Part shown: positions 26,267-34,446 of the stretch, piece by piece
Layout: the number at the start of each line of letters is the position of its first letter
Numbering within the stretch: the first letter of the stretch is position 1
NCBI GenBank assembly: GCA_016789745.1
Contig: JAEUQF010000363.1
Coordinates: forward strand, 1-46,139
Length of the DNA: 46,139 nt
From: Bryobacterales bacterium
GTDB taxonomy: Bacteria > Acidobacteriota > Terriglobia > Bryobacterales > Bryobacteraceae
Direction of reading: 5' to 3'
Program-made: the position numbers and the translations under genes
Notes under the pieces: model-generated
The model's input: the letters and a program-made list of their open reading frames with translations, nothing else
Told to the model about the DNA's origin: nothing
The model's database searches: none

Positions 26267-27865
26267 ATGAGCGTAGAACCAGCTATCCAGTCCACATTCA
26301 GCCTTACCGTCCCGGAAGGCGCCGCGGAGGCCGCCGTCCTCACCAACGACGCCCGGCAGTTCCTCATCGCCCTCGCCAACCGCTTCGAAGGCCGCCGCCA
26401 GGAAATCCTCGAAGCGCGCCGCCAGCGCCTCGCTCAACTGCACGCCGGCGCCACCCTCGACTTCCTCCCCGAAACGGCCCCCATCCGCAACGCCGATTGG
26501 AAGGTCGCCCCCATTCCCGACGACCTCCAGGACCGCCGCGTCGAAATCACCGGCCCGGTCGACCGCAAGATGATCATCAACGCCCTCAACTCCGGCGCCA
26601 ACGTCTTCATGGCCGACTTTGAAGATTCCAACTCGCCCACCTGGGACAACAACATCCAGGGCCAGATCAATCTCTACGACGCCAACGCCCGCACCATCAC
26701 CTTCACCAGCCCCGAAGGCAAGACTTACAAGCTGAACGACAAGGTCGCCACCCTGCTGGTGCGCCCGCGCGGCTGGCACCTGGTGGAAAAGCACGTCCTC
26801 ATCGACGGCGCTCCCATCTCCGCCTCCCTGTTCGATTTCGGCCTCTACTTCTTCCACAACGTGCGCGTCCTGCTCGACCGCGGCTCCGCCCCCTACTTCT
26901 ACTTGCCGAAAATGGAGGGCCATCGCGAAGCACGCCTTTGGAACGACGTCTTCGTCTTTGCGCAGGAGGCCCTCGGCGTCCCCCAAGGCACCATCCGTGC
27001 CACCGTCCTCATCGAGACCATTCCCGCAGCCTTCGAGATGGACGAGATTCTCTACGAACTGCGTGACCATTCGGCCGGCCTCAACTGCGGCCGCTGGGAC
27101 TACATCTTCAGCTTCATCAAAAAGTTTAGCCATCGCCCTGATTGGGTGCTGCCGGACCGTGCCCAGGTCACCATGGAGAAGCACTTCCTGGCGTCCTACG
27201 TAAAACTGCTCATCCAGACCTGCCATCGCCGCGGTATCCACGCCATGGGCGGCATGGCTGCGCAAATCCCGATCAAGAGCGATCCGGAAGCCAACAACCG
27301 CGCCATCGCCAAGGTGCAGGCCGACAAACTCCGCGAGGTGCTCGCCGGCCATGACGGCACCTGGGTGGCCCACCCCGGCCTGATCGCCACCGCTAAAGCC
27401 GTCTTTGACGAACACATGCCCACGGCAAACCAGATCAACGTCCCCCGTCCGCCGGTGGACGTCACCGCCGCCGACCTGCTGAAACTGCCCGAAGGCGAGA
27501 TCACCCAGGCCGGCCTGGAAATGAACATCGATGTCGGCCTCCAGTACCTGGAAGCCTGGCTCAAAGGCAATGGCTGCGTGCCCATCTACAACCTCATGGA
27601 GGATGCCGCCACCGCCGAGATCTCGCGCGCCCAGTTGTGGCAGTGGGCCCATCACGGCGCCCGCATGAGCGATGGCCGTCAACTCAGCGTCGATGCCGTC
27701 ATCGCTACCATACCCAAGGTTCTCGACAATCTGCGTGCCCGGATCGGCGACGAGGCCTACCAAGCCAGCCAGTTCCCGCTCGCCGCCCGTTTGTTTGAAG
27801 AGATGACGCGCGCCGATACGTTCCCCGAGTTCCTTACCCTCGCGGCCTACGAACACATCGATTAG
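26267..27865 (+). CDS. aceB: Malate synthase A
   Basis: 532 aa from the ATG at 26267, with AAAGG nine bases upstream; the typical length of the A isoform. Motifs include LVRPRGWHLVEKH (catalytic Arg), ADFEDSNSPTW, NCGRWDYIFS with Glu/Asp Mg ligands, AAQIPIK, and the C-terminal catalytic Asp in LMEDAATAEISRAQLWQW. It condenses glyoxylate and acetyl-CoA to malate in the glyoxylate shunt. No isocitrate lyase gene lies in the window. Its start is 38 bases from the divergent DACNV-like gene, so their promoters must overlap or lie within genes. Confidence 0.96.
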   Translation: MSVEPAIQSTFSLTVPEGAAEAAVLTNDARQFLIALANRFEGRRQEILEARRQRLAQLHAGATLDFLPETAPIRNADWKVAPIPDDLQDRRVEITGPVDRKMIINALNSGANVFMADFEDSNSPTWDNNIQGQINLYDANARTITFTSPEGKTYKLNDKVATLLVRPRGWHLVEKHVLIDGAPISASLFDFGLYFFHNVRVLLDRGSAPYFYLPKMEGHREARLWNDVFVFAQEALGVPQGTIRATVLIETIPAAFEMDEILYELRDHSAGLNCGRWDYIFSFIKKFSHRPDWVLPDRAQVTMEKHFLASYVKLLIQTCHRRGIHAMGGMAAQIPIKSDPEANNRAIAKVQADKLREVLAGHDGTWVAHPGLIATAKAVFDEHMPTANQINVPRPPVDVTAADLLKLPEGEITQAGLEMNIDVGLQYLEAWLKGNGCVPIYNLMEDAATAEISRAQLWQWAHHGARMSDGRQLSVDAVIATIPKVLDNLRARIGDEAYQASQFPLAARLFEEMTRADTFPEFLTLAAYEHID

Positions 27866-27867
27866 TC

Positions 27868-28953
27868 TCAGGTGGGCTGCTGCGCCGAGCGGTGGCCCTC
27901 CGTCCGTTTCCGCAGAACATCCAGCAAGGCCAGCGTGAACGCAAACGCCACCGGGCCCAGAATAATGCCCGCCGCGCCGAACAGAAACAGGCCGCCAATG
28001 GTCGCCAGAAACACTGGCACCGTATGCATTCGCATGCGCTGCCCCACCAGCACCGGAAACAACAGATTATCCACGCTGCTCACCACTAGCAGCCCCCACA
28101 CGCCCAGCAGAATCGCCTTCCCGGCTTCTCCCTGGCTGGCCAGAGCGCCCGCCGCCGGCAGCCAGATGAAGAACGTTCCGGAACTCGGGATCAGCGATAA
28201 GAGTGCCATCAACAAGCCCGCGAACAGGGGCGCCGGCAGCCCCAATATCCAGAACATCAGCCCGCCCAGCGCCCCTTGGATCGCGGCCACCACGAAGGTC
28301 CCATACAACGTGGCATACACCATATCGTGCACCCGCGCGATCACATCATCGGCTTCCTTCTTCGACAGCGGCAGGATCCACCGTGCCGCCTCCACCGCCT
28401 CCTTGCGATCGCGAAACAGAAAGAACAGCACGAACAGCGCGATCAGAAACTGCACCACGCCAAAAGCCGCCGTGCGCAGCCACCGCCCCACCCGCGTCTG
28501 CAAACCCTGCGCCACATTCTGCAGCGCCTCCTTCTGCCCCACCGTGCGCGACACCCAGTCATACGCCCCCGCCAGCCGCGGATGCTGCCGGATGGTTGCC
28601 TCCAACTCCCCTGACCGCACTTGCTGTTGAAACTTCTCCAATTGGTCAGCAGATTGCGCCACCAGCCGCCGCCCCAACAGAAACGTCGGCAGTCCAATCG
28701 CCACCACCACGATGGCCAGCGCCAGCCCCGCCGCCACGTCCCGGTTGCTCACCTTGCGCCGCACCCACTTATGTACCGGATTGGCCAGCACCGCCAACGC
28801 CACTGCCCAAGTCAATGCCGGCACAAACGGCGCCGTCACCGCCAGGCACAGTACAACCCCAATCGCCGTGACAATGATCAGCGCTACGCTCGACAGCCGG
28901 TCCCGCGTCAGTGGCGGTTCGGCCTGCACCGGCGGACTCGCATTTGCGATCAA
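27868..28953 (-). CDS. AI-2E family (PerM-like) permease
   Basis: 361 aa with about seven to eight membrane helices: paired helices at the N-terminus (VALIIVTAIGVVLCLAVTAPFV), a central soluble stretch (about 90-160), then ALFVLFFLFRDRKEA and the conserved GLPAPLFAGLLMALLSLIPSSGTFFIWLPA, matching the family motif around P..G. Members include TqsA-type AI-2 exporters and sodium/proton antiporters, so the substrate is unknown. Overlaps the upstream CBS gene by four bases. Confidence 0.88.
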   Translation of the reverse strand: MIANASPPVQAEPPLTRDRLSSVALIIVTAIGVVLCLAVTAPFVPALTWAVALAVLANPVHKWVRRKVSNRDVAAGLALAIVVVAIGLPTFLLGRRLVAQSADQLEKFQQQVRSGELEATIRQHPRLAGAYDWVSRTVGQKEALQNVAQGLQTRVGRWLRTAAFGVVQFLIALFVLFFLFRDRKEAVEAARWILPLSKKEADDVIARVHDMVYATLYGTFVVAAIQGALGGLMFWILGLPAPLFAGLLMALLSLIPSSGTFFIWLPAAGALASQGEAGKAILLGVWGLLVVSSVDNLLFPVLVGQRMRMHTVPVFLATIGGLFLFGAAGIILGPVAFAFTLALLDVLRKRTEGHRSAQQPT

Positions 28954-29600
28954 CTCTCGTCTCCCTTCGCATGCGTCAATCCGCGAGCCAGCATCCCCAT
29001 GCCCAGCATCGCCGTCGCCTTTGCCAGTGACCCGCGCCCGCGCACCGCATACATGGCCAATCCACCGCCCAGCGCCGTCGCCGTCAGGCTCAACTCCCCC
29101 CGGCGCGTCTTCCCCCGCCGCCGGATGGGACGGCGCTCTGCCGTTTCCGGCAACTCCCGCACCGCGGCCTGCACCGGCGGCGGCGATGGTTCGAACAGCA
29201 GCATCACCAGCGCTCCAATTGCAAAAGCCGCGGCACTCAACAGCAACCCTGCTCCCAGCCCTTGGCGGTGTCGCGGATGGACAAACATCCCCGCCAGCGA
29301 ACCATCGTTGTTTAACACCGGCACCCGTGTCAGCCCGTGCCGCTCCATCCGCGGCACCACATCCGTGAGATCATCACCCCGCCGGCAGATCACCGCCGGC
29401 AGCGTCATCACATCACGCACTCGCAGCGACGTGTCCCTCCGCGAGCGACTCATCCACTGCCCCTCGCTCACCACCCCCAGAAACCGCCGCGTGCTTCCAT
29501 CCCGCAGCACCGGCACCGGACCCCCACCCGCCTTCCGCACCAACTCCGCGGCGCGCGCCAGCGAATCCCCGGGAAAGCAGAACATCGGTGTACCTGCCAT
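28950..29600 (-). CDS. CBS-domain pair fused to membrane helices
   Basis: 216 aa from the ATG at 29600; a GTG at 29621 would add seven residues. The first 115 residues form two CBS motifs (MFCFPGDSLARAAELV ... VPVLRDGS and VRDVMTLPAVICRRGDDL ... RVPVLNNDGSLAG), which usually bind adenine nucleotides. A membrane helix (about 125-142) and a basic proline-rich stretch, then a weaker hydrophobic region, follow. The stop overlaps the start of the AI-2E permease gene, so it may gate the transporter by energy state (inference). Confidence 0.82.
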   Translation of the reverse strand: MAGTPMFCFPGDSLARAAELVRKAGGGPVPVLRDGSTRRFLGVVSEGQWMSRSRRDTSLRVRDVMTLPAVICRRGDDLTDVVPRMERHGLTRVPVLNNDGSLAGMFVHPRHRQGLGAGLLLSAAAFAIGALVMLLFEPSPPPVQAAVRELPETAERRPIRRRGKTRRGELSLTATALGGGLAMYAVRGRGSLAKATAMLGMGMLARGLTHAKGDES

Positions 29601-29654
29601 TGCTGTTGGGACACCTCTCACGCCCGTACTGTTTCGTTGTGCTAACTATGGGCC

Positions 29655-30392
29655 ATGCCCGATGACCGGCTTCGCTTCATTGGTGTGGTCCGATCCACAG
29701 TTGCCGACCGCTCCCAGATGCCCCCGCTCGGCGCCCCCGCGGCCGTCGAACTTGACCCCGCCTACGCCGACGGCCTCCTCCGCGCCGACAAGCACAGCCA
29801 CTTCTGGATCCTGGCCTGGCTCATGGGCCGGCCCGAACGCGATGTCCTGCAAGTCACCCCCCGCGGTGTCGATCCCACCGCGCCCGACGCCACTCACGGC
29901 GTGTTCGCTGTCCGCAGCCCAGCCCGCCCCAACCCCATCGGCCTGACGGCCGCCAAACTCCTCAAACTCGACGGACTCCGCCTGGAGTTCGACCGCCTCG
30001 ATTTCTTAGACGGCACGCCCGTGCTCGACATCAAGCCCTACTTCGTCAGTCGCGACGCCATCTTCGCCGCCCACAGCCGCGCCGTCGGCAAGCCAAAAAG
30101 CGCCGAGGCCATGCGCGAATCGCTCTGGATGCAGGCCGCTAATTTTTGTGGAGAAGACCTGTCGCACCCCGACATTGCCGTCGCGGTCGAATTGGTAGCC
30201 CAATACCGCGAGCAACTGCTAAACCTGGGCGAGCCCGAAGCCTGGGATATCCAGGCCCCGGCCAATCGCCCCTTTCTCGTCACAGGATTAATGGGAACAA
30301 CCCGAGCCCGCCTAGGCCGCGGCCTCACCTTACATGAAGCAGACGCCCTCACCATCAACGGCTGGAGCGCACTCCGAGATCCTAACTCCTAA
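29655..30392 (+). CDS. trmO: TrmO/TsaA-like tRNA m6t6A37 methyltransferase with unusual C-terminus
   Basis: 245 aa. The N-terminal 140 residues are a clear UPF0066/TsaA domain: FIGVVRST, the AdoMet-binding KHSHFWILAWL, GVFAVRSPARPNPIGLT and LDFLDGTPVLDIKPY. TrmO N6-methylates threonylcarbamoyl-adenosine 37 in tRNAs for Thr. The C-terminal 95 residues (SAEAMRESLWMQ onward) do not look like the usual TrmO C-terminal domain and I do not recognise them. The stop codon lies within a 7-base tandem repeat. Convergent with the subtilase gene. Confidence 0.85.
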   Translation: MPDDRLRFIGVVRSTVADRSQMPPLGAPAAVELDPAYADGLLRADKHSHFWILAWLMGRPERDVLQVTPRGVDPTAPDATHGVFAVRSPARPNPIGLTAAKLLKLDGLRLEFDRLDFLDGTPVLDIKPYFVSRDAIFAAHSRAVGKPKSAEAMRESLWMQAANFCGEDLSHPDIAVAVELVAQYREQLLNLGEPEAWDIQAPANRPFLVTGLMGTTRARLGRGLTLHEADALTINGWSALRDPNS

Positions 30393-30403
30393 CTCCTAAC
30401 TCC
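30383..30403. repeat. Three tandem copies of TAACTCC
   Basis: Three perfect 7-base units, then TAGCTGC. The second unit supplies the TAA stop of the trmO-like gene and the following bases give a second in-frame stop (TAG at 30404). Probably a slippage-made repeat at the gene end. Confidence 0.9.
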
Positions 30404-30409
30404 TAGCTG

Positions 30410-32329
30410 CTACCGCGCCGTCCCGTAAATCCGCAGCGTAGCCTTTGTCAACGCCCCCACGAACTCGTTCTTTTCCGTGTCGATCACGCGGATACGCCAC
30501 ACGCCCGTGCTGTTCTCTCCCCAGTGCCGCACCGACGTAAACGTGTAGTTCAGGAAGTCCTCGTTCTCATCGGCCTCCCGCGGTTCGGCTACGCTCACCA
30601 TCCCCGACGGCGAGATGATCGCGAATCCCAGATCCCCGCGGTTTTCGTGCGGCACATCCACCGTCAACTCCACATGCTCCACCCGCAGCGGCTGCGTGTC
30701 GCTGAAATCGAAGGTGCCGCTAACGCCATCCATCTCGCCATCCGGAATCGGCACCTCGCCTTCGGCCGTCTTCTCCGCACGCAGCAGTTGGCCCAGATTC
30801 CGCCACTCGCCCGCCAACTCCAGCGCGCCCGCCACATTCAGGACACCCGCCCCAAAGCTGTGGCTGAAGAAAAGCCCCGCCCCGTTGCGCATAAACTCGT
30901 CGCCGCCTGACAACCCGTCCCGCCGCGCGCTCCGCATCAGGATCTCCTTTACATCGCGATACCCCAGCCGCGGATTGCGTTCCAGCAACAACGCCGCCGC
31001 GCCCGATACCTGCGGCGCTGCCGCCGACGTTCCGTTCATCACGTCGGAGTAGTTCACCGGCGATTGACTCGTAGGATGCTTCTCCCGCAGTGCCGTCTGC
31101 GCCTCGGCGCCCATGTTATTGGTCGTCCAGGTGGTCGTTGGTGCTTCGAACTCCCCGCCGAACGCCGTCACTGCCACCGCCATCCCTGGCTCGCTATAGG
31201 AACTCGGCGTGCCTTCCCGCGTCGCCGCGCCTACTGCGATCACAAACCGGTTTCCCGAGTATTCGTCATAGCTGGAGTTATCTCCCGAGCCAGCACCATT
31301 CCCCGCCGAAAAGCAGAACACGGTTCCCAGCCCGTCCCTGTTCGTGACTACGGCCTTCTGCAGGGCCTCCTTCACCAGATCGGGCATCCGCCCCGCATCG
31401 GCGGCATCGTCGCTGGGACCCCAGCTATTGCTCGATACATGCGTGATCAGCCCTTCCGGCTGCCACAGGAACGCCACCGCTTCATCGTCCGGCGTGTTCT
31501 CCTCCGCAATCAGCCGCAGACCCATGATCCGCGCCTCCGGGGCCACGCCAATCACGCCAATGTTGTTGAACCCCCGCGCCGCGGCCAATCCCGCGCACTG
31601 CGTCCCGTGATTCTGCCCCGGTTCCTGCGGGCTCGGATCCTCATCCGGCCCCGAATTGAAATTGAAGTGATACCCGCTCGACAGCGGATACGCGTTCGGC
31701 GCCAGGTCTTCATGCTTGATATCGACGCCATCGTCAATCACCGTCATGTTGATCCCCTTGCCCGTCGCCACATCCCAAGAGGCGCGCATCCGCACCCCTG
31801 TATCGTTCCCCAAATGCCACTGCCGCAGGAACAGCGGATCATTCGGCTGCCGCTGCAGCGTCCCCGATTGCCGCTTCTGCATCTGCCGCAGGAACAGCGG
31901 CGTGAACGCCATACCCTCCTGCTTCGACAGCCATTGCACCGCCTGCCAGGCCGCCGCCGCATCTTTGTACTGCACCACCGTCCATCCCGCCACCGTGCTC
32001 TTCTTCAGGCTGACCGGATGCGTCTCGTCCAATTTGCCCCACTCGGCCTCGCTCAGCCTCACATGCACCTTGTCCGACAAATGCCGCCGCGCCGCCTTCC
32101 GCAGCGCTTCCCGCCGGCTGGACGGCATCTTCGCTAATTTCTCCGACGACGGCAGGCTCTCCATGTCATAAAACACGGGAACGCTGCCACCCTGCGCCGC
32201 CCGGCCTTCCTTTTCCGTCGCTGCCTCAGCCAGGTAACCATGACTGCGGCCCCCGTCCTGGAAGCGATACACCTGCTGTCCGTATGCCGACAGGGCAAGA
32301 AAAAGCACGCCCAAACGAGACACTCTCAT
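30410..32329 (-). CDS. Exported subtilisin-like (S8) serine peptidase with P domain
   Basis: 639 aa. Signal peptide MRVSRLGVLFLALSAYGQ, a propeptide (about 20-165), then the S8 catalytic domain with Asp199 (VIDDGVD), His241 (NHGTQCAG), oxyanion Asn344 (SAGNG) and Ser435 (NGTSAAAP). The C-terminal 130 residues form a proprotein-convertase P domain, so it belongs to the kexin-like branch. It should be a secreted endopeptidase, perhaps cutting after basic residues. AAGGAG precedes the ATG. Upstream lie two palindromes (32386-32411) that may control it. Confidence 0.93.
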   Translation of the reverse strand: MRVSRLGVLFLALSAYGQQVYRFQDGGRSHGYLAEAATEKEGRAAQGGSVPVFYDMESLPSSEKLAKMPSSRREALRKAARRHLSDKVHVRLSEAEWGKLDETHPVSLKKSTVAGWTVVQYKDAAAAWQAVQWLSKQEGMAFTPLFLRQMQKRQSGTLQRQPNDPLFLRQWHLGNDTGVRMRASWDVATGKGINMTVIDDGVDIKHEDLAPNAYPLSSGYHFNFNSGPDEDPSPQEPGQNHGTQCAGLAAARGFNNIGVIGVAPEARIMGLRLIAEENTPDDEAVAFLWQPEGLITHVSSNSWGPSDDAADAGRMPDLVKEALQKAVVTNRDGLGTVFCFSAGNGAGSGDNSSYDEYSGNRFVIAVGAATREGTPSSYSEPGMAVAVTAFGGEFEAPTTTWTTNNMGAEAQTALREKHPTSQSPVNYSDVMNGTSAAAPQVSGAAALLLERNPRLGYRDVKEILMRSARRDGLSGGDEFMRNGAGLFFSHSFGAGVLNVAGALELAGEWRNLGQLLRAEKTAEGEVPIPDGEMDGVSGTFDFSDTQPLRVEHVELTVDVPHENRGDLGFAIISPSGMVSVAEPREADENEDFLNYTFTSVRHWGENSTGVWRIRVIDTEKNEFVGALTKATLRIYGTAR

Positions 32330-32385
32330 TCAGTCTCCTTGTAAGATCAGATAGATAGGGATGGCCGGTCCGCTTCCAGTGGCGG

Positions 32386-32411
32386 GGTTGCAACCGTTTC
32401 AATTGTAACGG
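32386..32411. promoter_or_regulatory. Two overlapping palindromes upstream of the subtilase gene (operator candidate)
   Basis: GGTTGCAACC (32386-32395) is a perfect 10-base palindrome; CCGTTTCAATTGTAACGG (32394-32411) is symmetric at 16 of 18 positions. They sit in the 117-base spacer between the subtilase start and the YjbQ stop, 57-82 bases upstream of the subtilase ATG, where a repressor or activator site would be expected. Confidence 0.45.
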
Positions 32412-32446
32412 AATTCGTGCCGTCCTATACAGTTATTGATGTACGG

Positions 32447-32866
32447 TTAGTCCCCCACAACCGTTACCAAAATCTCCCGCTCCCGATTCGTATCGTCAAA
32501 ATCGCAGAGAGTAATCTGCTGCCACGTTCCCAACGCCATCCGCCCCTCCCGCACCGGGTAGCTCTTCGCCGTCCCTATCAGCGAACTGCGCAGATGTGAA
32601 TAGCCGTTCTCATCCCCCCAACGCGCGTTGTGCGCGTAGTTGCTGTTTGCCGGCGCAATCGCGTCCAGCGCCCGCCGCAGATCCGCCAGGCATCCCGCCT
32701 CGTACTCCGTTGTCGTGATCGCCAGTGTCGACCCCACCCCGCTCACGTTCACGATGCCCGTCCGCACCCCGCTGGCTTTCACAACCCGGCTTACCTCCGG
32801 CGTGATGTCGATCATATCGGCGTGCCCGCGCGTCCGCAGGCGAATGGAATCCTGATAGCTGGCCAT
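32447..32866 (-). CDS. YjbQ family (UPF0047) protein
   Basis: 139 aa from the ATG at 32866, the normal length; the open frame to 32914 is an extension. Features are IDITPEV, the GIVNVSGVGSTLAITTTEYE core, NARWGDENGYSHLRSSLIG (the usual NHRxGDxNAxxHL ligand motif with His replaced by Ala-Arg) and GTWQQITLCDFD. Some members have weak thiamine-phosphate synthase activity, but the physiological role is unclear. A single compact domain, probably trimeric and cytoplasmic. Divergent from the FG-GAP gene across 56 bases. Confidence 0.9.
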   Translation of the reverse strand: MASYQDSIRLRTRGHADMIDITPEVSRVVKASGVRTGIVNVSGVGSTLAITTTEYEAGCLADLRRALDAIAPANSNYAHNARWGDENGYSHLRSSLIGTAKSYPVREGRMALGTWQQITLCDFDDTNREREILVTVVGD

Positions 32867-32922
32867 GCCTGTCAGCGTAGCCCGCCGGAAATCCGGGTGC
32901 CTGTCGAGATACAATTCATGCC

Positions 32923-34059
32923 GTGCACCGTTTTGTGATCCCCGCCGCCCTGGCCTGCGCCATGCTCGCCTTCAGTTTCGGACGCCCCGCCGATATCCCC
33001 TTTACTAAGCACGAGATCGACCTCGGCGCCAACGAGTCCATCACCTTCGCCGACATCAACGGCGACGGCAAACTCGATATCGTCTCCGGCGAGAACTGGT
33101 TCGAAGCACCCAAGTGGACCCGCCACAAGTTCCGTGACCTGCCCTTCCTTAACAACTACATCGACAACTTCAGCGACCATGCCATCGACGTCAATGCGGA
33201 CGGACGCCTCGACGTCGTCAGTTGCTCCTGGTTCAGCAAACGCCTCGACTGGTACGAGAACCCCGGCAAGGCCGGCGGCTCCTGGAAGCGCAACGAAATC
33301 GACAGCGGCCATAACGTCGAATTCTGCTGGATGGTCGACCTCGACAACGACGGCAAAGCCCGCGAACTACTCCCCCAATTCGGCGGCAAAGACTCCCCCA
33401 CCGTCTGGTATGAGCTGAAAGACAAAACCTGGGTGAAACATGTCGCCAGCAAAGCCAACTACGGCCACGGCATCGGCGCCGGCGATATCAACATGGACGG
33501 GCGGGCCGACATCCTCACCCCCAAAGGCTGGCTCGAAGCTCCAGCCGACCCGCGCCAGGAAAACTGGACCCTTCACGGCGAGTGGGACTCCACCGGCCAC
33601 CTCGGCTTTATCTACGCCGACGACGTGAATGGTGACAAGAAGAACGACGTCGTCACCTCCATGGCGCACGACTACGGCATCTTCTGGATGGAACGCACCG
33701 CCGACGGCAGGTTCACTAAACGCATGATCGACGACAGTTGGTCCCAAGCCCACGCAACGGCCCTGGTCGACCTCAACGGCGATGGCCGCAAGGACCTCGT
33801 CACCGGCAAACGCTACATGGCCCACAACGGCCGCGATCCCGGCGAAAAAGAGCCCCTCGGCATCTACTGGTACGAGCACCACCCCGCCCCCGACGGCAAG
33901 GGCGTCATGTGGACCCGCCACGTCGTCGATTACTCCACCCGCACCGGCGGCGGCATGCAGATCGCCACAGCCGACCCCGACGCCGATGGCGACCTTGACT
34001 TCGCCGTGGCCGGGAAAAGCGGCCTCTGGTTGTTCGAGAATGGATCTAAGAGGAAATAG
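32923..34059 (+). CDS. Secreted FG-GAP/VCBS repeat protein
   Basis: 378 aa from a GTG at 32923. Signal peptide HRFVIPAALACAMLAFSFG. At least five repeats carry the calcium-binding D-x-N-x-D-G signature (ADINGDGKLDIVS, IDVNADGRLDVVS, GDINMDGRADIL, DDVNGDKKNDVV, VDLNGDGRKDLV, ADPDADGDLDF), giving an integrin-like beta-propeller of about seven blades. Conserved WYE/WYEHH segments resemble propellers common in Acidobacteria and Planctomycetes. Function unknown, perhaps glycan binding or adhesion. Three bases upstream of the rhodanese gene and probably co-transcribed. Confidence 0.88.
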   Translation: MHRFVIPAALACAMLAFSFGRPADIPFTKHEIDLGANESITFADINGDGKLDIVSGENWFEAPKWTRHKFRDLPFLNNYIDNFSDHAIDVNADGRLDVVSCSWFSKRLDWYENPGKAGGSWKRNEIDSGHNVEFCWMVDLDNDGKARELLPQFGGKDSPTVWYELKDKTWVKHVASKANYGHGIGAGDINMDGRADILTPKGWLEAPADPRQENWTLHGEWDSTGHLGFIYADDVNGDKKNDVVTSMAHDYGIFWMERTADGRFTKRMIDDSWSQAHATALVDLNGDGRKDLVTGKRYMAHNGRDPGEKEPLGIYWYEHHPAPDGKGVMWTRHVVDYSTRTGGGMQIATADPDADGDLDFAVAGKSGLWLFENGSKRK

Positions 34060-34062
34060 ACG

Positions 34063-34443
34063 ATGCTCACCCGCCTTCGCTTCCTGTTTAGTGCCCTGGG
34101 TCTGGCGGTCGCCGCCTCCGCCCAGGAACCCAAGCTCATCGATGTCGACGAGTTAGACAACCTGCTCAAGGAAGGCAAGGTCTTCCTGCTCGATGTCCGG
34201 GACCCCGACGAGTTGAAATCCGCCGGGGCCGTGAAAGGCTACGTGAACATCCCGCTCAGCGACCTGGAAAAGCGCATGGACGAGATCCCCAAAGACCGCA
34301 TCATTGTCACCTTCTGCGCGCGCGGCAAACGCGCCGCCCTTGCCGGTGAAAAGCTCAATAAGGCCGGCTACCAGGTCATCGGATGCACCGGCATCAACCA
34401 ATGGAAGGCCGGCAAGAAGCCCGTCGTCTATCCCGGCCAGTAA
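34063..34443 (+). CDS. Exported single-domain rhodanese-like protein
   Basis: 126 aa with signal peptide (MLTRLRFLFSALGLAVAASAQ) and one rhodanese domain: LLDVRDPDEL, the active-site loop FCARGKRAA with its catalytic Cys, and GYQVIGCTGINQWK. Periplasmic rhodaneses transfer or carry persulfide sulfur. Begins three bases after the FG-GAP stop. Convergent with the TonB receptor gene, three bases away. Confidence 0.9.
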   Translation: MLTRLRFLFSALGLAVAASAQEPKLIDVDELDNLLKEGKVFLLDVRDPDELKSAGAVKGYVNIPLSDLEKRMDEIPKDRIIVTFCARGKRAALAGEKLNKAGYQVIGCTGINQWKAGKKPVVYPGQ

Positions 34444-34446
34444 CGC

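Noticed and set aside
26183..27856. 557-codon open frame opposite malate synthase
   Set aside because: High GC leaves few stops on the antisense strand; composition is Gly/Val/Asp-rich with no domain.
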